Assembly (NCBI RefSeq): GCF_001936475.1
Contig: NZ_MSPQ01000006.1
Span: 310,001 to 374,000, forward strand
Origin: Algoriphagus marinus
Lineage (GTDB): Bacteria > Bacteroidota > Bacteroidia > Cytophagales > Cyclobacteriaceae
Reading direction: 5' to 3'
DNA: 64,000 nt
Below are positions 18,023-26,775 of the stretch, one piece after another. Made by a program: the position numbers and the translations under genes. Position 1 is the first letter of the stretch, and every line of letters starts with the position of its first letter. Under the pieces are notes generated by a model. It saw only the letters and a program-made list of their open reading frames with translations. It was not told where the DNA came from and searched no databases.

Positions 18023-21000
18023 ATGATCATCCAATTCATTCAAAAAATAACATCCATTTCAATCCTGGGGTTTATTATGAGCCTTTCAATGGTTTGTAAT
18101 ACTTTTTCTCAAACAGATTATTCAGCCAATTTTCAAAAATTAAACTCCAGAAAAGCGGGTATATCTTTTAAAAATCAATTAAAGGAGGATGCTAACAATA
18201 ACATTCTGAGATACGAATATTTTTATAATGGTGGAGGTGTCGCTGTCGGAGACTTAGATAATGACGGCCTGGAGGATCTATTTTTCACGGGAAATATGAG
18301 TTCCAACAAAGTCTATCGAAATCTTGGAAATCTAAAGTTTGAAGATCTAAGCAGGAAGTCCGGTCTTGAAGGAAAAGAAGTCTGGACTACAGGTGTTTCG
18401 ATGGCAGATGTAAATGGGGATGGCTTATTGGATATATATGTCTGCTATTCCGGGAAAGGCGATCCGAAAGAAAGGGGAAATGAACTTTGGATCAATCAAG
18501 GAAACTTCGTTTTCAAAGAAGAAGCTGCGGAATATGGAATTGCAGATCAATCCAACAGCACGCAAGGTTTATTCTTTGATTTTGATCGTGATGGTGATCT
18601 CGATTTATATCTTCTCAATCATCACATCCAAGTCATCAATGAGTTGGAATTTGACGAGGCAAAAACGATCCGGCATCCCTATGCAGGAGATAAACTGTAT
18701 CAAAACGACAATGGTAAATTTATCGACATCAGTGAGAAAGCCGGCATTAAAGGCTCTGCATTAGGCTTTGGTTTAGCCGTGATTGCTTCAGACATAAATC
18801 AAGATGGCTGGATGGATCTACTGGTTACTAATGACTACATTGAACCTGACTACCTCTATATCAATAATCAGGATGGTACCTTTTCAGATCGGATCACTGA
18901 TTACTTCCAACATATCTCTCACTTTTCGATGGGAGCTGATATTGCTGACATCAATAATGATGGAAACCCTGATGTGTATACCCTTGATATGCTTCCCGAG
19001 GATAACGAGCGGCAGAAACTCCTTTATGGACCTGAAAATTATGAGCAATATGCCCTGATGATCCAAAAAGGTTTTTACCATCAGAATATGAGAAACATGC
19101 TTCAGTTAAATCTGGGAGATGGATCATTTTCAGAAATCGGTCAACTTTCGAACATTTCCAATACCGATTGGAGCTGGTCTGCTTTGTTTTTTGATGCTAC
19201 CAATAGTGGAAATAAGGATCTTTTGGTCACCAACGGATATTTTCGAGATTACACCAACCGCGATTTTTTAAAATACAAAGGGGATTATTATTTCAAACAG
19301 GCCGTGGCAAATGAAAAAGCCGACACGCTTCATTTGGTCACCACTATGACCTCCACGCCAGTTCATAATTATTTCTTTGAAAATCAAGGAAATCTGGAAT
19401 TCAAAGACCGGTCTCTAGATTGGGGTTTTGAAGAAAAAATATTTTCAAATGGTGCGGCCTATTCGGATTTGGATAATGACGGAGATTTGGATTTAGTCAT
19501 TAATCATTTGAATGAAACTGCCGGAATCTATGAAAACAAGGGAGAAACAGGCAATTGGTTAGAAATACAGCTTAAAGAAAGGTCCAAAAACACAAATGCT
19601 ATCGGGGCAAAAATCCAAGTAAACTTAGCCGAGTCAAATCAATTCTATGAAATGCAACCCGTCCGAGGGTTTCAATCCTCCGTGAGCCAACGAATCCACA
19701 TAGGGTTAGGTGAAATAGAAACAGTCAAATCAATACAAATAACATGGCCTGATGGAGCGCTACAAGTATTGGAGAATATTGAGAAAAATCAACGTTTAAC
19801 CATTTCAAAAGAACCAAATTCTCAATTATCGTCGAAGCAAAAAGCTGAACCAGTTTTAATTTCTTCTGACAACGTGCCTCCTTTTATCCCACAATCAGTT
19901 GGTTTCAATGACTTCAAAAGACAGCCTTTGATGCTCACGATGCCAAGTTATATTTCTCCTTCTTTAGCAAAAGGCGATTTGGATGGTGATGGAAATCCAG
20001 AGGTTTTTATTGGGGGTACAAAAGGTCAGGCTGGAAAAATTTTCTCGTTCGTCATTGGAGAGTGGATTCCTTATGCGAGGTTCACTTCCAGCGCTTCAGT
20101 CACAGATGCTGTATCCATTTTCGAAGACTTCAACAACGATGGAGCACAAGACCTTTTTATCGGAAGCGGAGGCTATCAGGATTACATCGGCTCAGATGAA
20201 GCTTTAGAAGATCGTCTTTACCTTAATGATGGCACGGGTAAGCTAACTAAAGCTCCATTTCCAAATTACAAATTCAGCACAGGAACTGCACAAGCGATCG
20301 ATATTAATAAAGACGGTTATTTTGACCTTTTCATAGGGGCTCGGATGATTCCGGGTAGATATCCTCAAATCGCTGCTAGCAAGATACTTATTAACGATGG
20401 CAAAGGAGTATTTACAGATCAGACTATTGCATTTTTACCGCAAGATGGCAAAATAGGTTTGGTCACTTCTTCCCAAAAAATGGACTTCAACGGAGATGGT
20501 TTCGACGATTTGTTGGTAGCAGGGGAGTTTATGAATTTGACTTTTCTGATTAATGAAAGTGGGAAAACCTTCTCTGACCAAAGCCAAAAATACTTAGCCT
20601 CCCCTCTTTCAGGTTGGTGGGGAAGCTTAGCTTTAGGTGATTTTGATTCCGATGGAGATTTGGATATCGTAGCCGGAAATTTTGGTTTGAATTCCCAATT
20701 TGAAGCAAACGAACAAAAGTTCTTGAAGCTCTATTCAGCCGATTTTGATCAAAATGGATCAGTTGATCCAATCTTGGAATGTTTCATAGGAGATCAAGCC
20801 TATCCATTCCCAAGTCGAGATGAACTATTGGATCAAATGGTGAGCATGCGAAGTAAATTCACTGATTATGCCAGCTATTCCAAAGCAAAAATGACTGACT
20901 TATTTTCATCAAAAGAATTGGATGATGCTCAGATTTTGACTGCAAATACCCTAGAATCCATTTATCTTGAAAATACATCAGCAGGCTTTGTTGCCCATGC

Positions 21001-21313
21001 TCTGCCAAAAATCGCCCAAGCCTTCCCTATTTATGCCATTCTCCCAATAGATGTAAACCATGATGGGCATTTAGACCTTGTCTTGGGGGGAAACCAAACT
21101 TTCACCAGAATTCGTATGGGTTTGATAGATGCAGGTTTGGGATTGGTTCTTAGCAATGACGGAAAGGGAAATTTCGAAGCCCTTCTCCCTTCTGAATCCG
21201 GGCTCAATATAAAAGGAGACATCAAATCAATATTGCCTATCAATGTAGATGGACAAACTCAGCTTCTCTTTGGCATTAATCAACAGGCTTTACAATTATT
21301 TAAGGTCAAATGA
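18023..21313 (+). CDS. Large secreted VCBS/FG-GAP repeat protein with ASPIC/UnbV domain
   Basis: 1096 residues with an N-terminal signal sequence (cleavage near CNTFSQ). It contains many calcium-binding FG-GAP/VCBS loops of the D-x-D-x-D-G-x-x-D type (DLDNDGLEDL, DVNGDGLLDI, DFDRDGDLDL, DINNDGNPDV, DLDNDGDLDL and others) that fold as beta-propellers. An ASPIC/UnbV module lies at about 510-595 (LEIQLKERSKNTNAIGAKIQV, HIGLGEIETVKSIQITWPDG), followed by a second propeller set. It is predicted surface or periplasmic and carbohydrate-binding by inference. Its stop overlaps the next start (ATGA), implying translational coupling with the haloperoxidase-like enzyme. Confidence 0.9.
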   Translation: MIIQFIQKITSISILGFIMSLSMVCNTFSQTDYSANFQKLNSRKAGISFKNQLKEDANNNILRYEYFYNGGGVAVGDLDNDGLEDLFFTGNMSSNKVYRNLGNLKFEDLSRKSGLEGKEVWTTGVSMADVNGDGLLDIYVCYSGKGDPKERGNELWINQGNFVFKEEAAEYGIADQSNSTQGLFFDFDRDGDLDLYLLNHHIQVINELEFDEAKTIRHPYAGDKLYQNDNGKFIDISEKAGIKGSALGFGLAVIASDINQDGWMDLLVTNDYIEPDYLYINNQDGTFSDRITDYFQHISHFSMGADIADINNDGNPDVYTLDMLPEDNERQKLLYGPENYEQYALMIQKGFYHQNMRNMLQLNLGDGSFSEIGQLSNISNTDWSWSALFFDATNSGNKDLLVTNGYFRDYTNRDFLKYKGDYYFKQAVANEKADTLHLVTTMTSTPVHNYFFENQGNLEFKDRSLDWGFEEKIFSNGAAYSDLDNDGDLDLVINHLNETAGIYENKGETGNWLEIQLKERSKNTNAIGAKIQVNLAESNQFYEMQPVRGFQSSVSQRIHIGLGEIETVKSIQITWPDGALQVLENIEKNQRLTISKEPNSQLSSKQKAEPVLISSDNVPPFIPQSVGFNDFKRQPLMLTMPSYISPSLAKGDLDGDGNPEVFIGGTKGQAGKIFSFVIGEWIPYARFTSSASVTDAVSIFEDFNNDGAQDLFIGSGGYQDYIGSDEALEDRLYLNDGTGKLTKAPFPNYKFSTGTAQAIDINKDGYFDLFIGARMIPGRYPQIAASKILINDGKGVFTDQTIAFLPQDGKIGLVTSSQKMDFNGDGFDDLLVAGEFMNLTFLINESGKTFSDQSQKYLASPLSGWWGSLALGDFDSDGDLDIVAGNFGLNSQFEANEQKFLKLYSADFDQNGSVDPILECFIGDQAYPFPSRDELLDQMVSMRSKFTDYASYSKAKMTDLFSSKELDDAQILTANTLESIYLENTSAGFVAHALPKIAQAFPIYAILPIDVNHDGHLDLVLGGNQTFTRIRMGLIDAGLGLVLSNDGKGNFEALLPSESGLNIKGDIKSILPINVDGQTQLLFGINQQALQLFKVK

Positions 21314-22626
21314 AATCATTGAAAATATACTTGATACTGTTAGGATTGACGATTTCACAGTTAGTTCATGCTGAGCCAAAGTCTCCAAATTGGCCAAAAA
21401 TCTACGCAGATAAACTCTTCCAGTTAACCGAAATCATGGTTACAGATGTGGCTAGTCCACCTGTTGCAGCCAGAATCTATGCTTATGCTACATTGGCTTC
21501 TTATCTGACCATACAGGAGCAAGGAGTTAAATTCAAGCATTTATCACTTTTGGGAGGCACTTACCTAGCCCAGAATTCTTGGTCCACTCCAAATGCTTCT
21601 TTAAAATCACCTGAATTTGCTGCCATCATCGCAATGCTTCAAGTGGGTGAGGCAATTATGCCGTCTGGTTATTTACTTAAAGAGAGACAGGAAGAATGGA
21701 TTTCAGAAGCATTAAAGGCTAAAATCATTTCCAAAAAAGAGCTTCAAGTTCATTTGGAATATGGAACTGAAATTGCAAAATCAGTGATGGAGATCGCAAA
21801 AAAAGATGGGTATCTCCAACTTTCCACTTTGACTAGATATACTCCTTCTCAAGGAGAAGGATTTTGGTACCCTACTCCCCCAGCTTATATCGCTGCAGTA
21901 GAGCCTGAGTGGAAAACCATCAAACCATTTTTTATTGAAGATTTAGCGGCATATAAACCTACCCCGATGGCTCCTTTCAATCTTACAGAAGGTAGCTCCT
22001 TTCATACACAATTGATGGAGGTATATACAGTAACTCAAGAATTAACTGAAGAACAAAAACTGATTGCGAATTTTTGGGATTGCAATCCATTTATGGTGGA
22101 TTTCAGTGGACATATGGCCATAGGAATTAAGAAAATATCGCCAGGTGGACATTGGATGGGAATTACGGGGATCGCAGCTGAGAAGCAGCAACTTTCATTT
22201 GCAGAGACTGCTTATGTCCACGCTTTGGTGGGGTTAACACTTCATGATGCATTTATTTCCTGCTGGCAAGCCAAATATGAAACAAATCGGATTCGACCTG
22301 AAACTGTCATTAATCAAAAGATGGATCAACGTTGGAGACCACTTTTGCAAACTCCGCCATTTCCAGAATACACCTCAGGTCACTCGGTAATCAGTCGAGC
22401 TTCTGCGATTGTGTTGACAGGCTATTTCGGGGATAATTTTGAGTTTATCGACAGCTCCGAAACCTACTTTGGGCTTCCGGAAAGGCCATTCAAATCCTTT
22501 TTACTAGCTTCGGAAGAAGCAGCAATTTCCAGATTATATGGAGGAATTCATTTTCGGGATGCTATTGACGAAGGTGTAAAACAGGGTGAGAAGATTGGGA
22601 AAATGATTTGGGAAAGAACTAAATAA
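21310..22626 (+). CDS. Secreted vanadium-dependent haloperoxidase / PAP2-superfamily enzyme
   Basis: 438 residues with a signal peptide (to about residue 21, LVHA). The three PAP2/vanadate-binding motifs are intact in the C-terminal half: K-x6-RP (KYETNRIRP), SGH (EYTSGHSVISRAS) and SR-x5-H (SRLYGGIHFRD). The N-terminal half is helical as in bacterial vanadium haloperoxidases. It could be a haloperoxidase or an acid phosphatase, because the motif set is shared. It overlaps the VCBS gene by 4 bp, an arrangement known from other Bacteroidota. It is the last gene of the plus-strand operon. Confidence 0.87.
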   Translation: MKSLKIYLILLGLTISQLVHAEPKSPNWPKIYADKLFQLTEIMVTDVASPPVAARIYAYATLASYLTIQEQGVKFKHLSLLGGTYLAQNSWSTPNASLKSPEFAAIIAMLQVGEAIMPSGYLLKERQEEWISEALKAKIISKKELQVHLEYGTEIAKSVMEIAKKDGYLQLSTLTRYTPSQGEGFWYPTPPAYIAAVEPEWKTIKPFFIEDLAAYKPTPMAPFNLTEGSSFHTQLMEVYTVTQELTEEQKLIANFWDCNPFMVDFSGHMAIGIKKISPGGHWMGITGIAAEKQQLSFAETAYVHALVGLTLHDAFISCWQAKYETNRIRPETVINQKMDQRWRPLLQTPPFPEYTSGHSVISRASAIVLTGYFGDNFEFIDSSETYFGLPERPFKSFLLASEEAAISRLYGGIHFRDAIDEGVKQGEKIGKMIWERTK

Positions 22627-22652
22627 ATCAAATATTCAACTGGTTGATTTTT
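22625..22652 (+). terminator. Possible weak terminator between convergent genes
   Basis: A 7-bp stem (AAATCAA 22625-22631 with TTGATTT 22644-22650) is followed by TT-rich sequence. The stem is AT-rich and the loop long, so this is only a candidate end for the haloperoxidase transcript. Confidence 0.35.
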
Positions 22653-22672
22653 ATTAAAATACTATCCAAAGC

Positions 22673-24535
22673 TTATTTAAACTCCCCTTCCCAATTCACT
22701 TCCACTTTAAAAGGATCAAGTAGCTCATCTACCAAAACGGCTACTTCCAGTCGATTCAGCTTTTTGTCAGTGGTAAATTGACCAGAAAGTCCAGCTCGAC
22801 TATAAGCCTGCGCAATCTCCAATAGTGGTGTATTTGGTTTCACTTTTTCCAAAATCATCAGAAATCGCTCCCCTGTTAAGTAAGCTCCTGAAGAGCCCCA
22901 GAAATCTTTCAGTTCTGAATAGATCGGTCTTAGTCCATCGACCAATTCATATTCCGAAACCAAGCGCTCTGGGTAAAACCAAGTCTGATTAGCCCATAAA
23001 TACGGAACTCCTTCACCTTTCAGAATACCACTAACTCCGATTTTTTGCACCGCCTGAAAATGTGGGTTTGAAGGATCCACATCAATAAATGGCATCAAAA
23101 AAGCACCTTGATTCAAAAGAGCTTGCTGAACGGATCTAATGGAAACCTCCGCTGGAGTTTTATTAGTCATCAAAGAAACGCTAGCCAAAGTTCCTGCGGC
23201 TTGGCCTATTCCCAGGACCACGGGCTGAAGTCTCGAAGCTCCATTCACAATATTGGAAACGGATATACTTTTTTCTGCCAAGATCAATCCTTTATGATCT
23301 TTTGGCACCAACGCTCCTAGAGGTACATTGTAAGACGGCACCCGGATTTTGATAAAATCAATGGCTGGAGCTTCCGGGTTCTTTTTATGATGGTGATCAA
23401 TCGTATAATCTCCGACTATGGCTCCTGTGCGATAAAAGGGATTTGGAGCGGTATAAGGATTTAACACATAAGGCAAGGTAAAATCCACCAAACCATAATA
23501 TCGTCTGGATTCACGATGATACGGGATCATTGGTAGATCATCTGCAGTTGGGTACTCTTCCTCAGCAAGGCCCAAATTTTTAAAACCTAATTCATGTTGA
23601 ATGTAATAGACAAATCTAAGCGTAGCAGCTTTTGCGGCTTTCAAAGCTTCTTTTCGCTCTTCCCTATCCATTTCTACAATATTCAGGTAATAATCATTTC
23701 CACAATTAGGCCAGTTAATCATGTATTTGCCATTCGGCAATTTCCCGTAATCCAGCATTTTGCCACAGTCCAGAGTAGGCGCATCATCTGTAGTGGGATC
23801 AGCATGGGCACAAGCGCAGGCAAATTCCGTAGGATCGTAATTCGCAGGCTTTGGAATGGTCTTATCAGCGCCAACTCCATAATCCTGAAGTGTAGCCACA
23901 AAAGTCAAATCCTGAATAATATTATTTGCTTCTTCTGGAGCATAGACTTCACCAATTACATCGCGGGCATCCATTCCCAGTCGGTATTTCAACCCTTGGG
24001 CTGCAGCCACATCTCCAAGTTCTGTGGCATCGATCAAGAGTGTACTGGTCACGGCAACTTCTTTACCATCCTTCATAAAAGTGACAGTCCAAGTTCCCTC
24101 CTCATAAATCGCAGTCTTCCAAATACTTTCAAAGGAAATTTCAAGATTTGGTGTTTGGGAAGCTAATTTTTGTAGTAGTTCATTGGCTACCTTCGGTTCA
24201 AAAAGTGTGTTGCTGACCCAGCCAGTCGCCATATTTTTTGGACCTCCATAATATTCCTCCAAACCACGCTTAAACTCTCCATAAAAGCCTCCGGAAATCT
24301 TATCATTCCCATCAATAGCAGAAACTCCCGCTGCTGTCAACATCCCTCCTAGCCAAGTACTCTCTTCTAGTATAAGCGTTTTGGTTCCAAGTCTTCCTGC
24401 TGAAATACCAGCTGAAGTTCCACTGGCTCCTCCACCCACGACGATGAGATCATAACTTTGCTGTGCAAAGCTATCTAAGCAAAAAAGATTTATAAAGAGA
24501 AAAGCAACTAGAACTATAATGGGTTGATTTTTCAT
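22673..24535 (-). CDS. Secreted FAD-dependent oxidoreductase with C-terminal SLH-like segment
   Basis: 620 residues: signal peptide (about 1-24, CLDSFAQQ), then the Rossmann dinucleotide motif VVGGGASGTSAG and ILEESTWLGGMLTAAG of FAD_oxidored proteins, DATELGDVAAAQG, a Cys-bearing block (FACACAHADPT, LDCGKML), and IVNGASRLQPVVLGIGQAAGTLAS near the flavin C-terminus. Residues from about 500 on (ILKGEGVPYLW, KLNRLEVAVLVDELL) resemble degenerate S-layer-homology repeats, possibly for surface attachment. Relatives appear in polysaccharide loci, sometimes labelled xanthan lyase, and the substrate is unknown. It is last in the minus-strand sugar operon, separated from the ROK kinase by a short repeat. 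Confidence 0.83.
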   Translation of the reverse strand: MKNQPIIVLVAFLFINLFCLDSFAQQSYDLIVVGGGASGTSAGISAGRLGTKTLILEESTWLGGMLTAAGVSAIDGNDKISGGFYGEFKRGLEEYYGGPKNMATGWVSNTLFEPKVANELLQKLASQTPNLEISFESIWKTAIYEEGTWTVTFMKDGKEVAVTSTLLIDATELGDVAAAQGLKYRLGMDARDVIGEVYAPEEANNIIQDLTFVATLQDYGVGADKTIPKPANYDPTEFACACAHADPTTDDAPTLDCGKMLDYGKLPNGKYMINWPNCGNDYYLNIVEMDREERKEALKAAKAATLRFVYYIQHELGFKNLGLAEEEYPTADDLPMIPYHRESRRYYGLVDFTLPYVLNPYTAPNPFYRTGAIVGDYTIDHHHKKNPEAPAIDFIKIRVPSYNVPLGALVPKDHKGLILAEKSISVSNIVNGASRLQPVVLGIGQAAGTLASVSLMTNKTPAEVSIRSVQQALLNQGAFLMPFIDVDPSNPHFQAVQKIGVSGILKGEGVPYLWANQTWFYPERLVSEYELVDGLRPIYSELKDFWGSSGAYLTGERFLMILEKVKPNTPLLEIAQAYSRAGLSGQFTTDKKLNRLEVAVLVDELLDPFKVEVNWEGEFK

Positions 24536-24549
24536 TTATTTATAAGTGG

Positions 24550-24654
24550 TTTTTATTGGCCATATGCCAGCCTGGATAACACTATTCGGAAGGGGAATCT
24601 CGCATGGTAAATAAACGTCTCTGTTATTGACTGCTTAGTGATGCTCGATTTCAT
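24550..24654. repeat. Short interspersed intergenic repeat, copy A (complete form)
   Basis: About 105 bp between the ROK kinase stop and the FAD oxidoreductase start. It contains the blocks TTTTTATTGGCC, GGGAATCTCGCATGG and GATGCTCGATTTCAT. All recur with the same orientation, but spread over two partial units, at 40222-40364. A 33-codon minus-strand frame starts at 24654, but its reading frame is not kept in the other copies, so the conservation is at the DNA level. Confidence 0.6.
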
Positions 24655-24657
24655 AGT

Positions 24658-25506
24658 TTATGATTTAATAAAGGGTTGGCAAGCACCAATAAGTGCAGCT
24701 TGCTCACCCAAAGTTGAAATTGCAATCTTTACAGAACAGCCATTTTGAGAAAGGTATTGGTTAATGGCCGGTAAAAACAACTGATGAAGTAGCGCTATTT
24801 TTCCACCCAAAATAACTGCTTCGGATTGCAGTCTGATCAGATAAGGGTACAGAAATTCCCCCAGTGTTTTTCCAAAAATCTCAAAGAGAATAGCGGCTTT
24901 GTCTAAATGCAAATCAACCAAGTCTTTAACACCTGAAACGTTCAAGTTAAACTGCTTTTTAGCTTCTCGGACAAACCAGTTTGTCCCCAAATAGTCCTCT
25001 GCAGTTCCATCCCGAAAGGGTGCCGTCCAAAGCTTTGCATCTTTGACCACATCCTCCACTTTGATCGCCGAACCAAGTCCAGTGCCGAGTGTAATTCCTA
25101 TGGAATTCCGGAAGCTTTTTCCTGAACCTACCAGACTTTCCCCTAAAAGAAAAGCCTCTGCATCATTTGTGAATTGAATCTGATTTGAAGCGATTCCCAG
25201 CGACTGTGCGAGTAGATTTTTGACAGAAAGTTTGTAAAGTGCTTTCATTTTCCCTTGATCCTGAATCAGAGATATTCCAGCTGGATAATCATAGGGACCT
25301 GGCATTGCTATTCCTAACTGATAGTTTTCTGCACCTTTAGCAGTTGCCTGAATTACAGCAGCCCAAGTTGAAATTAAGTCTTCGGCAGAAGCTGAGGTGT
25401 CTACAGATGATTCTGCTACATCATACAGACCTAGCTTCCCTACCTCTAAATTTATGGAAGCTGCTGAAATATGAGATCCGCCAATATCTACCCCAATAAG
25501 TTTCAT
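24658..25506 (-). CDS. ROK-family sugar kinase lacking the zinc motif
   Basis: 282 residues from the ATG at 25506 (MKLIGVDIGGSHISAAS, phosphate-binding loop); an upstream TTG at 25512 adds two residues. Seen are GIAMPGPYDYPAG, the catalytic Asp in FTNDAEAFLLGE, GITLGTGLGSAI and the late ILGGKIAL. The CxCGxxGCxE zinc motif of classical ROK kinases is absent: that stretch reads APFRDGTAEDYLG. It probably phosphorylates a hexose or amino sugar released by the GH18 enzyme encoded 24 bp upstream. The exact sugar is not decidable here. Confidence 0.83.
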   Translation of the reverse strand: MKLIGVDIGGSHISAASINLEVGKLGLYDVAESSVDTSASAEDLISTWAAVIQATAKGAENYQLGIAMPGPYDYPAGISLIQDQGKMKALYKLSVKNLLAQSLGIASNQIQFTNDAEAFLLGESLVGSGKSFRNSIGITLGTGLGSAIKVEDVVKDAKLWTAPFRDGTAEDYLGTNWFVREAKKQFNLNVSGVKDLVDLHLDKAAILFEIFGKTLGEFLYPYLIRLQSEAVILGGKIALLHQLFLPAINQYLSQNGCSVKIAISTLGEQAALIGACQPFIKS

Positions 25507-25529
25507 GTACAAAATTGAAAATAAAGAAT

Positions 25530-26684
25530 TTACCTTTTGAGCTTAAAATCTTCCAAAGGTCTTTTAATATTGATGTCAATGGCATCCAGTAATGATCCAG
25601 AAGGATCTTCTGAAAGCTCCCAAAACATCACTCCTGCAAGTTGCTCTTTTTTCATAAAATAGATCTTATGCTCTATTGATCTTCGGCTTTCGAAAGTCAC
25701 CCATTCCCGATTTTCTTCCGAATACAAAAAAGCATTTTCCGAACCGGTATCCCACCATTCTCGATAGGATGGATTACTTTGCAATTCGTAGATTTTATCC
25801 TGAGAAAGCCCCTGGTCAAAAGTTCCAGATTGGTTAAGTCCATTATTTTCTGGGCCTACATTTTTCCAACGCTTTCCATAAAATGGGATTCCTATCACAA
25901 TTTTTTCTCGAGGAATACCAAATTCGATATGATCCATTACTGCAGATTGCACTGATCTATTTCGTTTAGACGCCGGTATTAATTCTGGGTTTCCCTTGTA
26001 CAAATTAGCATGATGACCTGTGGTATCATCACCTGCACCAAAAAGATCATAGCTCATGATATTGATTAAGTCCAAATACTGTTGTGCAGTACGAAGGTCA
26101 TTTACTTCCAGGTATTTCCGAAAGCCTCCAGTAGCAATGGTTGATAGATAGCGCTTGTTATCAATTGCTCCGAGTGAGTCCAAAGCCTCTCGGAAGCTTT
26201 TTAGCATGGCTACAAAATTTTTCTTATCAATATCTCTGACGACATTATTATCGCCTTGTAGTGCTGGATATTCCCAATCAAAGTCAAGCCCATCTAAACG
26301 GTGCTTAATTAAAAAATCTATCCCAGAAGCTGTTAATTTTTTACGACTTTCTTCTGTCAAAGCTGCATCAGAGAAGCCTTTTGACCAAGTCCATCCTCCA
26401 ATCGAAACCAATACTTTAAGATCTGGATTCCGAGATTTGAGTGAATGAAGTTTCAAAAAATTCAAACTATCCCGCTCTTCCTGCCCATCACCGGAGCAAA
26501 CAATTCCATCTACCACATTAGCAAATGCATAGTTTATATGAGTTAGTTTTTCTGCAGGGATCTTGTCGGGTTCAACACCTTTCCAACCAGCAATGTATCC
26601 GATGACAACCTTATCTGGATTTGATTGGGCAAAATTTTCTTGAAAAAGAAATAGAAAAAGGAAGCTCAAAACATAGTTTTTCAT
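25530..26684 (-). CDS. Glycoside hydrolase family 18 protein (chitinase-like)
   Basis: 384 residues with a signal peptide (about 1-20, ENFAQ). The (beta/alpha)8 barrel has VLVSIGGWTWS (the SxGG motif), the catalytic D131-G-L-D-F-D-W-E138 (DxxDxDxE, all acids intact), MSYDLFGAGDD and GVMFWELSEDPSG. A loop with an inserted subdomain (GIPFYGKRWKNVGP to ESRRSIEHK) fits chitinases. It has no carbohydrate-binding module. It probably hydrolyses chitin or GlcNAc oligomers in the periplasm or at the cell surface. It lies between SusD and the ROK kinase, making a GlcNAc-type substrate the simplest hypothesis. Confidence 0.9.
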   Translation of the reverse strand: MKNYVLSFLFLFLFQENFAQSNPDKVVIGYIAGWKGVEPDKIPAEKLTHINYAFANVVDGIVCSGDGQEERDSLNFLKLHSLKSRNPDLKVLVSIGGWTWSKGFSDAALTEESRKKLTASGIDFLIKHRLDGLDFDWEYPALQGDNNVVRDIDKKNFVAMLKSFREALDSLGAIDNKRYLSTIATGGFRKYLEVNDLRTAQQYLDLINIMSYDLFGAGDDTTGHHANLYKGNPELIPASKRNRSVQSAVMDHIEFGIPREKIVIGIPFYGKRWKNVGPENNGLNQSGTFDQGLSQDKIYELQSNPSYREWWDTGSENAFLYSEENREWVTFESRRSIEHKIYFMKKEQLAGVMFWELSEDPSGSLLDAIDINIKRPLEDFKLKR

Positions 26685-26700
26685 AGCGTAAGGTTCTTGA

Positions 26701-26740
26701 TAAATAAAGATAGAGGCCCGGAAAATCCAGAACCTCTATC
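26701..26740 (-). terminator. Intercistronic hairpin between SusD and GH18 genes
   Basis: An 8-bp stem (GATAGAGG 26709-26716 with CCTCTATC 26733-26740) with a 16-nt loop is followed on the minus strand by TTTATTTA. It could partly terminate SusCD transcription or stabilise that part of the message, giving more SusCD than enzyme. Confidence 0.55.
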
Positions 26741-26775
26741 ATAAATTTGGTTAATAATTTAGAATATAAGGCAAA

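Noticed and set aside
23594..24166. 190-codon open frame antisense to the FAD oxidoreductase gene
   Set aside because: The opposite strand encodes a full-length recognisable enzyme; this frame has no family features and a composition typical of antisense shadows.
24553..24654. 33-codon open frame inside the interspersed repeat, minus strand
   Set aside because: Only the first few codons match the frame in the other copy; insertions shift the frame while the DNA stays similar, so it is a nucleotide repeat, not a conserved peptide.
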